From positions 1 to 18,986 of the forward strand of contig JAIRUO010000008.1 of assembly GCA_031254385.1 (NCBI GenBank): a DNA stretch of 18,986 nucleotides. The letters are read 5' to 3'. The notes under the pieces are model-generated. The model worked only from the letters and a program-made list of their open reading frames with translations, was not told the DNA's origin and did not search any database. This DNA is from Treponema sp. (GTDB taxonomy: Bacteria; Spirochaetota; Spirochaetia; Treponematales; Breznakiellaceae). The position numbers were made by a program, and so were the translations under genes. Each line of letters opens with the position of its first letter. Position 1 is the stretch's first letter. Shown here piece by piece: positions 1 through 7,644 of this stretch.

Positions 1-209
1 CCTTTTGTGATCGGAAGAAAAAATTGGCTGTTCAATCAAAGCCCTGACGGAGCGGAGAGCTCCTGCAGCATGTACTCACTGATTCAAACAGCAAAGCAAA
101 ACGGGCTTGTCCCAATAGAATATCTTACCGCTCTTTTTAAAAAGCACCGCTTGTTACTTCATCCGAAGATTGGGTAAAACTCCTGCCCTGGAATATTTTT
201 ACCACTTGA
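1..209 (+). pseudogene. IS66-family transposase, C-terminal end, frameshifted
   Basis: The left edge enters a transposase of the IS66 family (the DDE-type TnpC protein) in its last part. Frame 1 reads PFVIGRKNWLF, then SLIQTAKQNGLVPIEYL, both typical of the IS66 C-terminal domain, and stops at 175-177 with an atypical tail. Frame 3 resumes the family ending: KAPLVTSSEDWVKLLPWN, stop at 207-209. Adding one A to the five-A run at 139-143 joins the two into a normal IS66 ending, so this copy lost one base, or the assembly did. Most of the gene lies outside the window, so other damage cannot be judged. Family assignment is confident; the frameshift is read directly from the sequence. Confidence 0.85.
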
Positions 210-279
210 GTTGATGGGAATGGCGAATCCGGCTATTTGTTGGAGAAGGAAAGTAGATGGGGGTTGTTTTGACGGATAC
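1..279 (+). mobile_element. IS66-family element, right end
   Basis: This is the right-hand part of an IS66 element. The transposase tail is followed by about 50 non-coding bases and then, at 259-279, a terminal inverted repeat. Read inward on the minus strand it is GTATCCGTCAAAACAACC, which resembles the known IS66 end GTAAGCGTCAAA. The boundary is supported independently: homology to a second transposase on the minus strand begins exactly at 280. IS66 elements make 8-bp target duplications, so GTAGTTTT (280-287) should also flank the left end, outside this window. Confidence 0.75.
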
Positions 280-401
280 GTAGTTTTCCAGCTTGATATA
301 TCCCTTCGCCGCCAGCATCTTCACCGCCGTCACGAATGTCTCTTCCATCACGCCCTTCAGCAGGCTTCCCCCGGAAGTCGCTCAGCGTCCGGCTTGAGCA
401 T
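280..401 (-). pseudogene. IS1182-type transposase fragment, broken
   Basis: On the minus strand three frames together spell part of the N-terminal region of an IS1182-type (DUF772/InsH-N-like) transposase. MLKPD is at 387-401, TLSDFRG at about 368-388, and SLLKGVMEETFVTAVKML followed by AAKGYIKLENY runs down to 280. In the family the text after ENY continues as FVDGTKIEAN, but here it stops at the IS66 end. The frame changes show a small deletion between KPD and TLS and a second indel after FRG. The gene was therefore decayed and split by IS66. No convincing homology extends beyond about 401. Confidence 0.6.
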
Positions 402-606
402 AGTACGCTTTTCTCGTTAGGGGGGATTTTTTGTAAAAAAGGCTATTTCTACTTATTGGACAGCCCCTAATGTACTTAGGGCTATGCCTGGAATTAATGT
501 CTTTAAAAAATGCGGTGGCGTAGCCATAAAATCGGTGTAAAAGCCACCACCTTTGGTGGTGAATAGCCGATTTCAAGTAATTTTTTACTGATTTTTTAAT
601 TTTTTC
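402..606. other. Non-coding spacer with two hairpins
   Basis: I see no gene here. Two stem-loops are visible. At 462-483 AGCCC with TAA pairs with TTAGGGCT around TGTAC, with one bulged C. At 545-561 CACCACC and GGTGGTG flank TTT in a perfect 7-bp stem. An upstream GGTGGC (about 513-518) could pair instead with GCCACC (543-548), giving an alternative fold. T-rich stretches follow at about 577-605 but not directly after the stem, so a classical terminator is not well supported. The segment may be more IS debris or the edge of the accessory insert. Confidence 0.4.
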
Positions 607-634
607 TTGACTCAATCCAAATAATATGTATAAT
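607..634 (+). promoter_or_regulatory. Sigma70-type promoter
   Basis: TTGACT (607-612) and TATAAT (629-634) are separated by 16 bp, a near-consensus housekeeping promoter. The expected start is about 641, roughly 80 bases before the first gene at 724. A second TATAAT at 647-652 has no good -35. The promoter could drive the three small genes and possibly read on into the ATPase and baseplate genes, since no terminator is visible between them. Confidence 0.7.
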
Positions 635-686
635 ACAAATAGGTTGTATAATCTAGTTTATTTGAATTGTTCAGATAATTTGGATT
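614..686. repeat. 73-bp imperfect palindrome over the promoter
   Basis: AATCCAAAT (614-622) is repeated inverted as ATTTGGATT (678-686), and CAAATA (636-641) as TATTTG (659-664). Both pairs share the same centre, about 650. Aligned by eye, 26 of 36 positions in the two arms match. The palindrome covers the spacer, the -10 element, the start site and the early leader of the promoter at 607-634. This layout suits an operator bound by a dimer or by two dimers, or a cruciform or hairpin. The binding protein is not identified. Confidence 0.55.
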
Positions 687-723
687 TTAGGGTCAAATAA
701 TTACAAGAGGGAGCAAGAGTTTT

Positions 724-1017
724 ATGAGTGACAGTGGACCTTATTTTGAAAAAACAGCTACTGGAACGTCCTTATATGTAAGGCATTGGCTTGATGAATA
801 TAGTAATGAGCCCAGTAAAAAAACAATGGTATCAGAAAAATTAAGTGTCATTTTTTCAAAAGAGTCAGAATATAGGACGCTGGTTCTCAAGGAAAACAAT
901 TTTGTTGCCATTTTCAGAGAAAAAATAAGAAGGAAACGCCTAGAATATCTTAAGATGTTCCTCATGGAAATTGATCCGGATAGATATAGTGGGGTGAATT
1001 TTGACAATTGGAAATAA
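724..1017 (+). CDS. Hypothetical protein, 97 aa
   Basis: I do not recognise this protein. It begins at ATG 724 behind GAGGGAG at about 707-713, a good ribosome site, and is the first gene after the promoter at 607-634. It is basic and probably helical in its second half (FREKIRRKRLEYLKMFL), with no signal peptide or membrane segment. Its low G+C resembles the next two genes and differs from the eCIS genes from 2084 on, which suggests a separately acquired cassette. A small DNA-binding or antitoxin-like role is possible but unsupported by any motif I can name. Confidence 0.6.
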   Translation: MSDSGPYFEKTATGTSLYVRHWLDEYSNEPSKKTMVSEKLSVIFSKESEYRTLVLKENNFVAIFREKIRRKRLEYLKMFLMEIDPDRYSGVNFDNWK

Positions 1018-1048
1018 AGCAATAGTTTTGTATGATCAAGGAGCGCAC

Positions 1049-1237
1049 ATGAAAGATTTAAACGGTAAAGAAATTGACTTTGAGGACGAAGACCTTTTTC
1101 CTTCTGAGTTTATGATGCCTAAAAGAAATCGCCAGGGCGCAGAAAAAATCCATAGCACCTTTGAAGAAAAAAGTGAAGATGAGGTGGCGGAAGATATTTC
1201 TGAATGTATGCGCTCAATGAATGCTATCTTAGAATGA
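1049..1237 (+). CDS. Hypothetical acidic protein, 62 aa
   Basis: The start is ATG 1049, because AAGGAG (1038-1043) lies directly upstream. A longer reading from TTG 1001 would have no ribosome site and would overlap the previous gene. The product is short and strongly acidic (KEIDFEDEDLFPSEF; EEKSEDEVAEDISE), with a basic patch PKRNR near its centre. Small acidic proteins beside a small basic one can be partner or inhibitor proteins, but nothing here proves that. Family not recognised. Confidence 0.55.
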   Translation: MKDLNGKEIDFEDEDLFPSEFMMPKRNRQGAEKIHSTFEEKSEDEVAEDISECMRSMNAILE

Positions 1238-1324
1238 TTTAGTTATTAAGACTATCACTCTACGCTAAAAATATTTTTAAAACTGCTCTGTTTCAGATAG
1301 GTGATGGGAAAGGAGGTTTTTTAT

Positions 1325-2014
1325 ATGAATCTGGGTGAAGCTTTATTGAATGATTATGCTTATTGTCAGAAAAATGATTCATATATTCTTGACAAAAATG
1401 GCTGGTTTGAGAAAGCAAAAATGAATGAAACGCTTGCGTATATACAGCGCCAGGTAATCAATGCGTATCGGAATCAAGACAAATCAGGGAAAATTTTGTC
1501 TTCGGGTTGTATTTATATAGATATGGTGGGGCTTGCGGATGTTCTGTTTCGCTATTCAAGGGATGTATTTGGGCAGAAAAGGCTGGAATTCCAAATTGAA
1601 AGTCTCACAAAAAATGATCTAAATAAGAGAGAATTGCTTATAAAGAATTTGTCCGTTTTTGGCTGCCGTACCAGTTCTTCTGAACCTTATTTCTATCGCA
1701 AAATAGGCTATTTGTTTTATTGGTTTTCAATGATCAAACCGTTTCACCTTGATTTAACTAAGGTTGATATAACTAAAATTCCTAACCCCATGAAATTTTA
1801 TTTCAATGAATATACAACTTATGCGCTCTTAAAGAAAATTGTAGATTACCATAAAGAAAATAATAAAAAGTTCCAACTAACTATTCATGATGATAAATAT
1901 CAATTACGGTATTTCTTGTACGATCTTCATTATCGTGATTTATCCAGATCTTCCTTGGAATTTTTTCTAAAACAATATATTGTTCCTGTGGAAAACGAAG
2001 AAGAAAGGAAGTAG
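1325..2014 (+). CDS. Hypothetical protein, 229 aa
   Basis: The start is ATG 1325, eight bases after AGGAGG (1311-1316). Upstream GTG 1301 and ATG 1304 in the same frame precede that site and are less likely. The protein is soluble-looking and rich in Tyr, Lys, Asn and Phe, with no signal peptide. Its middle (EPYFYRKIGYLFYWFSM) is aromatic but too mixed for a clear membrane helix. I recognise no catalytic motif. It ends the AT-rich three-gene group; the ATPase gene begins 69 bases later. It could be an eCIS cargo, a regulator or an unrelated passenger. Confidence 0.6.
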   Translation: MNLGEALLNDYAYCQKNDSYILDKNGWFEKAKMNETLAYIQRQVINAYRNQDKSGKILSSGCIYIDMVGLADVLFRYSRDVFGQKRLEFQIESLTKNDLNKRELLIKNLSVFGCRTSSSEPYFYRKIGYLFYWFSMIKPFHLDLTKVDITKIPNPMKFYFNEYTTYALLKKIVDYHKENNKKFQLTIHDDKYQLRYFLYDLHYRDLSRSSLEFFLKQYIVPVENEEERK

Positions 2015-2083
2015 TATTCATAAATACCGTGTAGGGAAGCCACGATCCTGACGCACACTAAAGAAGGACAAAGGAGGCCGCCC

Positions 2084-3616
2084 ATGGCAGAAGCAAACGA
2101 CAGCGGCAGCAAGATAGAGATTCTTATCCGCGCAAGGTACCCATTAATCTACGTGGTGTCCTTTGAAGAAGGCCGCGTAGTCGGGCGTCTCAAAGACCTC
2201 GCCGACGACCGGAAGAAGCAGCTTTTCAGCTGGACCATCACCAACGGCCTTGAGCTTCCCGACGGCTCCCGCATAACCGAGCTAAAGGACCCGCTAAAGG
2301 TTTTAGAGTACATCATGCAGAGCGATGCCAACGCCTTGTTCATACTCCACGACTACCACCATTACCTGAACGATCCCGTAGTGGTAAGGAAGCAGCGCGA
2401 CCTGGCCCGTGCCCTAAAGATAAGCCGCAAAAATATAATTTTCCTGTCGCCGGTACTAAAAGTCCCCACGGAACTGGAAAAGGAGATAGCGGTCATAGAC
2501 TATCGGCTGCCCGACAAAGAAGAGCTGGCAGAGATAATCAGAAGGATAACCGCGAGCCTTGACGAAAGCGGCGGCCTTGAAGTGCTAAAATCGCCCGAAA
2601 AGCTGGAAAAGACTGCCGAGGCAGCCATGGGCCTGACTGCCGAAGAAGCGGAGAATGTCTTTGCCAAAAGCCTGGTAGAAAAAGGGCAGTTCGACATAGC
2701 AATAGTCCTTTCCGAAAAGGAACAGATAATACGGAAATCCGGGGTGCTGGAATACTACCACGCAAGCGAAAAGATGCAGGAAGTAGGCGGGCTTGAAGAA
2801 CTAAAAGACTGGCTTGCCAAGCGCGGGAAGGCGTTTACCCCCAAGGCGCGCGAATTCGGCCTTCCTGAGCCAAGGGGAATACTGCTATTGGGAATTCCCG
2901 GGTGCGGCAAGAGCCTTACCGCTAAGGCCATTGCCGGAATGTGGCAGCTCCCCCTGTTAAAGTTGGACGTGGGGAAGGTATTTTCCAGCTATGTCGGGAG
3001 CAGCGAAGAAAACGTGCGGCGTGCCATACAGACAGCGGAGTCGATAGCGCCGTGCATACTCTGGCTTGACGAGATGGAGAAGGGATTTTCCGGCCTCGGC
3101 TCGTCGGGGATGACAGACGGCGGGACAACGGCCAGGGTGTTCGGGACCTTCCTGACCTGGCTCCAGGAGAAAAAAACCGCCGTATTCGTGGTTGCTACAA
3201 GCAACAACGTAAGCCAGCTCCCTCCCGAACTACTGCGAAAAGGGCGCTTTGACGAGATATTCTATGTTGACCTGCCCTCAAAGGAAGAGCGCAAGGAGAT
3301 AGCAAGGATACATCTGGAAAAGCGGAGGCGCGGGGTAGAAGGCTTTGACCTTGAAAAGCTGGCCAGCAAGACGCACGGCTTTTCCGGTTCCGAAATAGAA
3401 GAAGTAATAATATCGGGGCTGTACGACGCGTTCAACCGCGACCAAGAGCTTAAGCAGGAGCACCTGGAACAGGCAATTAAGACAATGATACCCTTATCGC
3501 AGACAATGGAAGAGCAGATAAAAGTGATTCGGGACTGGGCAAAATTGCGGGCGCGAAGGGCGAGCAACATACACTGGGAAGAAGAAGGCGGCTCAGTACG
3601 CCAGTTGGAGATATAA
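2084..3616 (+). CDS. Ycf46-like AAA+ ATPase, 510 aa
   Basis: A single-AAA+ ATPase of the Ycf46 type. Residues 1 to about 230 form the non-catalytic N-terminal region (RARYPLIYVVSFEE is characteristic) and the AAA+ module follows. Visible motifs are Walker A GIPGCGKS (270-277), Walker B ILWLDE (325-330), sensor 1 ATSNN (371-375) and RKGRFDE (385-391) with the arginine finger. The lid is about 400-475. All key residues are intact, so it should hydrolyse ATP as a ring, remodelling or unfolding a partner. ATG 2084 follows AGGAGG. It starts a tight run with the radical SAM and baseplate genes (7 bases to the next). eCIS loci normally encode an AAA+ protein (Pvc15) needed for assembly, and this one may fill that post although the family differs. 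Confidence 0.9.
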   Translation: MAEANDSGSKIEILIRARYPLIYVVSFEEGRVVGRLKDLADDRKKQLFSWTITNGLELPDGSRITELKDPLKVLEYIMQSDANALFILHDYHHYLNDPVVVRKQRDLARALKISRKNIIFLSPVLKVPTELEKEIAVIDYRLPDKEELAEIIRRITASLDESGGLEVLKSPEKLEKTAEAAMGLTAEEAENVFAKSLVEKGQFDIAIVLSEKEQIIRKSGVLEYYHASEKMQEVGGLEELKDWLAKRGKAFTPKAREFGLPEPRGILLLGIPGCGKSLTAKAIAGMWQLPLLKLDVGKVFSSYVGSSEENVRRAIQTAESIAPCILWLDEMEKGFSGLGSSGMTDGGTTARVFGTFLTWLQEKKTAVFVVATSNNVSQLPPELLRKGRFDEIFYVDLPSKEERKEIARIHLEKRRRGVEGFDLEKLASKTHGFSGSEIEEVIISGLYDAFNRDQELKQEHLEQAIKTMIPLSQTMEEQIKVIRDWAKLRARRASNIHWEEEGGSVRQLEI

Positions 3617-3623
3617 GGGGGAA

Positions 3624-4205
3624 ATGAAAATACACCGTCTGTTGCCGGTATCACGCGCAAACGGCCCCGGCCCCCGGTTTGCAGTATGGGTTCAGGGCTG
3701 TTCCCGCAGCTGCCCCGAATGTTTTAACCCACTGACCCATGACCTTCATGGAGGGTATGAGCTTAGCGTCTCAGAAATAATCAGTCAGATACCTATTGGC
3801 GAAGTCAACGGCATCACGGTATCCGGGGGGGAACCCTTTGAACAGCCGGATGATCTTGCGGCGCTGCTTGAGGAAACAAGCCAAATGGGGCTTAACAGCC
3901 TGGTTTATACCGGGTTTACCTATGAAGAATTGAAAAGCCAGAATGTCTGCAAGGTAGAAAAATGCCTTTCGCTAATCCATATACTTATAGACGGGGCATA
4001 TAAAAAAGAAATACCGCCAAAAATGCCCCTTACAGGTTCAGGAAACCAGCGGGTACTGCAGCTATGCCATGGGACAATAGCAAAAATCTATACGAAAAAC
4101 GATTTAGAAACAGACGGATTCTTTGACGGGGAGCTAATCATCGACCAGACCGGCGCTGTGACGGCAACGGGGACTATTAACAGCTATTTTTTACAAAATT
4201 TGTAG
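3624..4205 (+). CDS. NrdG-like radical SAM protein, 193 aa
   Basis: A short radical SAM protein of the anaerobic-activase (NrdG-like) type. Cys26, Cys30 and Cys33 in GCSRSCPEC form the CX3CX2C site for the [4Fe-4S] cluster that cleaves S-adenosylmethionine. VSGGEPFEQ (66-74) is the SAM-binding GGE motif. The length suits minimal activating enzymes with no added C-terminal cluster domain. Known NrdG proteins make a glycyl radical on class III ribonucleotide reductase, but no nrdD or glycyl-radical partner is visible nearby. ATG 3624 follows AAGGGGG. The gene sits 7 bases after the AAA+ gene and 36 before gp25, so it is probably co-transcribed. A role in modifying an eCIS or AAA+ partner is inference. 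Confidence 0.85.
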   Translation: MKIHRLLPVSRANGPGPRFAVWVQGCSRSCPECFNPLTHDLHGGYELSVSEIISQIPIGEVNGITVSGGEPFEQPDDLAALLEETSQMGLNSLVYTGFTYEELKSQNVCKVEKCLSLIHILIDGAYKKEIPPKMPLTGSGNQRVLQLCHGTIAKIYTKNDLETDGFFDGELIIDQTGAVTATGTINSYFLQNL

Positions 4206-4222
4206 ATTATTTCCCTTGCGCG

Positions 4223-4231
4223 TGGTATACT
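4223..4231 (+). promoter_or_regulatory. Possible extended -10 element
   Basis: TGGTATACT (4223-4231) is an extended -10 (TGnTATAAT-like) just before the gp25 gene. The wider context GCGTGGTATA also occurs at the sheath promoter (9697-9706). There is no good -35 (TAGATT at 17-bp spacing), and the leader would be only a few bases, so this is a weak call. Confidence 0.3.
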
Positions 4232-4241
4232 GCGAAAGGCA

Positions 4242-4661
4242 ATGAACAGAAATTTACTTGGTAAGGGCTGGGCGTTCCCCGTTTCTCCCGATATCAAAGG
4301 AAATGTCAAATCTTCTCAATACGAAAAGAGTATCGAAGAATCCATCAGGATAATCCTCAGCACCACCCCTGGAGAACGGCTTATGCACCCGGACTTTGGC
4401 TGCATGATCAACGAGATGGTATTTGCCCCTAACCGGCCCCAGTCCATAACCCAGGCGGAGCATTATGTGCGGGAAGCCATATTGCGGTGGGAACCGCGAG
4501 TAATCTTAAAAGAAGTCAAGGGAGAGCCTGATCCCGATAAAGACACAGTAGTCAATATCAGAATCCACTATGAAATACGATCGGTTAATACATTTTTTAA
4601 TATGGTGTATCCTTTTTATTTAGAGCGAGGCGAAATTGATTCCAAAAAACAACTTGGATGA
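4242..4661 (+). CDS. gp25-like baseplate wedge protein
   Basis: A phage GPW/gp25-family protein (139 aa, normal length), equivalent to Pvc9-type eCIS baseplate proteins. gp25 proteins join the baseplate wedge to the inner end of the sheath and set the first sheath ring. The family core is visible: EKSIEESIRIILSTTPGER and then MHPDFGC (48-54), followed by the region with ALRW-like ILRWEPR and the beta-strand end NIRIHYEI. ATG 4242 has AAAGG upstream. It overlaps the next gene by 26 bases, so the two baseplate proteins are translationally coupled, as in many contractile tails. Cytoplasmic assembly is expected. Confidence 0.95.
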   Translation: MNRNLLGKGWAFPVSPDIKGNVKSSQYEKSIEESIRIILSTTPGERLMHPDFGCMINEMVFAPNRPQSITQAEHYVREAILRWEPRVILKEVKGEPDPDKDTVVNIRIHYEIRSVNTFFNMVYPFYLERGEIDSKKQLG

Positions 4662-7644
4662 CAGAACATTTGACGATATAGTGTCCGAAGCTATCCGCCT
4701 GATCCCCCGATACTGTCCTGAATGGACCAACCATAACCCCACCGACCCAGGAATAACATTGGTAGAGCTATTTGCCTGGATGACAGAAATGGTTCTGTAC
4801 CGCCTTAACCAGGTCCCGGAAAAGATATACCTGTCCCTTTTGGAACTAATGGGGCTTTCGCTTATCCCACCCCAAAGCGCCCGCGCGGTTATCCGCTTCT
4901 TTCCGGTAGAAGGCTACAAAAAAACAATCCGGGTCAAAGGCGGAACCCAGGTAGCAGCGATTGTCGGGAATGACGATGCTTATATGTTCGAGACAGAGCA
5001 GGATGTTTCCATCAGTAGCGCAAAGCTTGAAGCCTGCATAAACCGCACCGGAGAAAAATGGACCAACTATTGCGAAGAAAGGGAGCTAAAGCAGTTCAAG
5101 CTTTTTGAAACAAACAATTATGTCGAACACCTTCTTTACCTTGCTTCGCCGTCTTTTGCGCACCTTGCTTCAGAACATACTATACAAATTTCTTTTGTCA
5201 GCGGGACAGAGATTGCATCCGCAAAAGACGAGCTTATAAATTTCCTCTATTGGGAGTATTGGGACGGACGTTCATGGACCCGTATTTCCCCCCAAAGGAC
5301 TCTGGAGAAGAAGCGAAAGAAAGATAATGTCATCTACTTTTCGGGGCCTGTACCGATCGAGGCCTGCACGGTAAACGATCAAGAAGGTTTCTTTCTCAGG
5401 GCAACACTGTCGCGCGTGCCAGAACGCAAGAGTACCTTGCAGATACAGGATATAGAATTGCAGACCTATTTTGGCGGTTCCGGGTTTACCCCGGATCTGT
5501 GCATATCCAATTTTGGCTCGCAGTATCAGCCAATTGATATTAATAACACCTTCAGAATTTTTTCTGAAAACCCGTCCTACAACGAAGCATTCTATCTTGC
5601 GGCAGACGAAGTGCTGTCCCGCCCGGGTAACAAGGTAACTATTATTTTTACATTCAGCGAAGTTTATGTTTCCGGAAACGAAAATGAAAATGTAAAGTTT
5701 TCCTATGAATACTGGGATGGCGATAATTGGAAAAGACTTGGCGAGAGCCCCCGCGATGCTTCCGAAGCAAACCCCAGCGGGTTTAAGGACGGAACCTTTG
5801 CCTTTAAACAATCCGGCGAAATTCAGTTTACCGTTCCAAAAGGCTTAGTGCCTGCCATTATCAATAACGAAGAGCATTATTGGCTGCGGATGCGGCTTGT
5901 TACAAAAGACTTTTCCATCGGCGGAAGCTACATTCAGGATGAAAATGCAAACTGGGTATGGCAGTTTTCTTCAAAGGTACATTCGCCCTTGTTCAGCAAG
6001 GTAAGGATAACCTATAACATGGGAATTCAGCGGCCCCTTGCGCTGTTCTCGCAAAGCAATTTTAACTGGAAGGATCTAAAGGGCGGGCTGGGTGAGCGCA
6101 AAGACGATGAGGAAAAAACAGACTTTAACCTTTTCGACATTTCGCAGGATACATTGCCTGCATTATATTTAGGCTTCTCTGCTCCATTTGCCAAAGGGAA
6201 TACCTCGATCTACGTCAAGATAAACGACGAACATTCCCCTCGGCCCAAGGCCGAGCGCTTTTCTTTTTTCAATGAAGGCTTGCTACCCCGCGTTCCTGAA
6301 AAACGCCTGATCGATTTGTCATGGGAGTACTGGAACGGAAATAAATGGGCGGAATTAGCCGTCAATGACTATACCGACTCATTTCATGAATCAGGGTTTA
6401 TTGATTTTGTAACACCCCCCGATATGGCCGAAAAAAATGAATTTGCAAAAAAACTTTATTGGCTCCGTTTTCGGCTTGTTTCGGGCGGCTTTGAAGCCCA
6501 GCCCGCCATAATGGCTATTTTTAGCAACGCGGTCTATGCCCAGAATAAAACCAGCTATCGGAATGAAATAGTCGGTTCGGGAACCGGCGCTCCTGCCCAA
6601 TCATTCTCATTGGTTCACGGCCCTCTGCTGCCGGGCATAGAAATTTATGTTGACGAAGGCTCTATACCCCCGTCAAACGAAATAGATATTATGCTGGGCG
6701 AAGGGGTAAAAGAACCTTATAAGATTGAAGGAGAATCCGTTTGGGTTCGCTATAAGGAGGTTAATGATTTTTATAGCTCAACCCCGCTGTCTCGCCATTT
6801 TATAGTAGATTACCGAGAGCAAAAAATACACTTTGGAGATGGGGAACGGGGGATAAACCCACCCCGGCGCAAATTCAGTATCCGTATTGCTTCATACAAT
6901 ACCGGCGGGGGTGCTGCCGGGAATGTGGCGGCAGGAACATTGCGGACGCTTACCCAAAGTATTGCCTTTATAGCTGGTTGCGATAATCCCTTCCCTGCTG
7001 AAGGCGGGGCGGATATGGAGACAGTAGACAGCCTAAAATCAAGGGCTGCCGGGGTATTCAAGAGCCTTCAAAGGGCAGTTACAGCCGAAGATTTCCAATG
7101 GCTTTCACGGGAGGCCTCCGCATCGGTGGGCAGGGCATGGTGCCTGAAAGAAAAAAACAAGCAGGGCGAAATTGTCATCGTCATTATTCCGGTTATACCA
7201 ACTGGGGAAACGCTTGCCTGCAAGCTGGTTCCGTCCCGGGAGTTGGTGCGCAGGGTAACCGGCTATCTTGAGGAGCGGAAGCTGGTAGGAACAAAAATCC
7301 GGGTACAGGGGCCGGTCTACCGGGTTTTTCATATCAAATTAACCCTTGTGTTCCGCAGCGATATATTGGATGTGGAGCGGCTAAAAAAGAATATCGAAAC
7401 CACCTTGCGGTCTTTCTGCCATGTTTTAGCGGGCGGGGATGGAGAAGGCTGGGAATTCGGAAAATCCGTTACTGCGGGCGCTGTTTTAAAACAGCTTGAA
7501 AAAGTGCAGGGAATCCTTTCTGTCGATGAAGTCCAGCTTTTCGATGCGGACACCAAGGTAGCCGTGGAAAAACTGGTTGTCAAGGATGATGAAATCCCTT
7601 ATTTAGAGGACATCCAGATTGAAAACCGGAGGGCTGTTGAATGA
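4636..7644 (+). CDS. gp6/J-like baseplate wedge protein, 1002 aa
   Basis: A large baseplate J/gp6-like protein, as in Pvc11-type eCIS components. The N-terminus carries the hallmark WTNHNPTDPGITLVELFAW (30-48) followed by MTE. A long middle part has repeated WEYWDG/YEYWDGDNWKR-type modules (about 200-225, 355-370, 560-575), probably beta-rich domains exposed on the baseplate. The J core follows with FGDGERG (733-739) and a Gly-rich TGGGAAGNV stretch, then the C-terminal arm. Wedge proteins form the ring that triggers sheath contraction. The best start is TTG 4636 with GAGG five bases upstream; it overlaps gp25 by 26 bases, and no ATG lies near. It overlaps the next gene by ATGA. Confidence 0.93.
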   Translation: MIPKNNLDDRTFDDIVSEAIRLIPRYCPEWTNHNPTDPGITLVELFAWMTEMVLYRLNQVPEKIYLSLLELMGLSLIPPQSARAVIRFFPVEGYKKTIRVKGGTQVAAIVGNDDAYMFETEQDVSISSAKLEACINRTGEKWTNYCEERELKQFKLFETNNYVEHLLYLASPSFAHLASEHTIQISFVSGTEIASAKDELINFLYWEYWDGRSWTRISPQRTLEKKRKKDNVIYFSGPVPIEACTVNDQEGFFLRATLSRVPERKSTLQIQDIELQTYFGGSGFTPDLCISNFGSQYQPIDINNTFRIFSENPSYNEAFYLAADEVLSRPGNKVTIIFTFSEVYVSGNENENVKFSYEYWDGDNWKRLGESPRDASEANPSGFKDGTFAFKQSGEIQFTVPKGLVPAIINNEEHYWLRMRLVTKDFSIGGSYIQDENANWVWQFSSKVHSPLFSKVRITYNMGIQRPLALFSQSNFNWKDLKGGLGERKDDEEKTDFNLFDISQDTLPALYLGFSAPFAKGNTSIYVKINDEHSPRPKAERFSFFNEGLLPRVPEKRLIDLSWEYWNGNKWAELAVNDYTDSFHESGFIDFVTPPDMAEKNEFAKKLYWLRFRLVSGGFEAQPAIMAIFSNAVYAQNKTSYRNEIVGSGTGAPAQSFSLVHGPLLPGIEIYVDEGSIPPSNEIDIMLGEGVKEPYKIEGESVWVRYKEVNDFYSSTPLSRHFIVDYREQKIHFGDGERGINPPRRKFSIRIASYNTGGGAAGNVAAGTLRTLTQSIAFIAGCDNPFPAEGGADMETVDSLKSRAAGVFKSLQRAVTAEDFQWLSREASASVGRAWCLKEKNKQGEIVIVIIPVIPTGETLACKLVPSRELVRRVTGYLEERKLVGTKIRVQGPVYRVFHIKLTLVFRSDILDVERLKKNIETTLRSFCHVLAGGDGEGWEFGKSVTAGAVLKQLEKVQGILSVDEVQLFDADTKVAVEKLVVKDDEIPYLEDIQIENRRAVE

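Noticed and set aside
211..420. Plus-strand ORF of 69 codons
   Set aside because: It is antisense to the IS1182 fragment and crosses the IS66 end; no ribosome site supports it.
545..561. Perfect 7-bp hairpin as a rho-independent terminator
   Set aside because: The T-rich tract begins about 16 bases after the stem instead of directly behind it.
462..561. Integron attC-like site from the two hairpins
   Set aside because: No conserved core sites and no integrase or gene cassettes around it.
382..615. Minus-strand ORF of 77 codons beyond the IS1182 fragment
   Set aside because: No ribosome site, composition of non-coding DNA, and it crosses two hairpins; nothing resembles a transposase continuation.
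1001..1048. TTG 1001 as start of the 62-aa gene
   Set aside because: ATG 1049 has AAGGAG in the right place; the TTG has none and overlaps the previous gene.
3262..3660. Minus-strand ORF of 132 codons
   Set aside because: It is antisense to the AAA+ gene, whose motifs are all intact in the plus frame.
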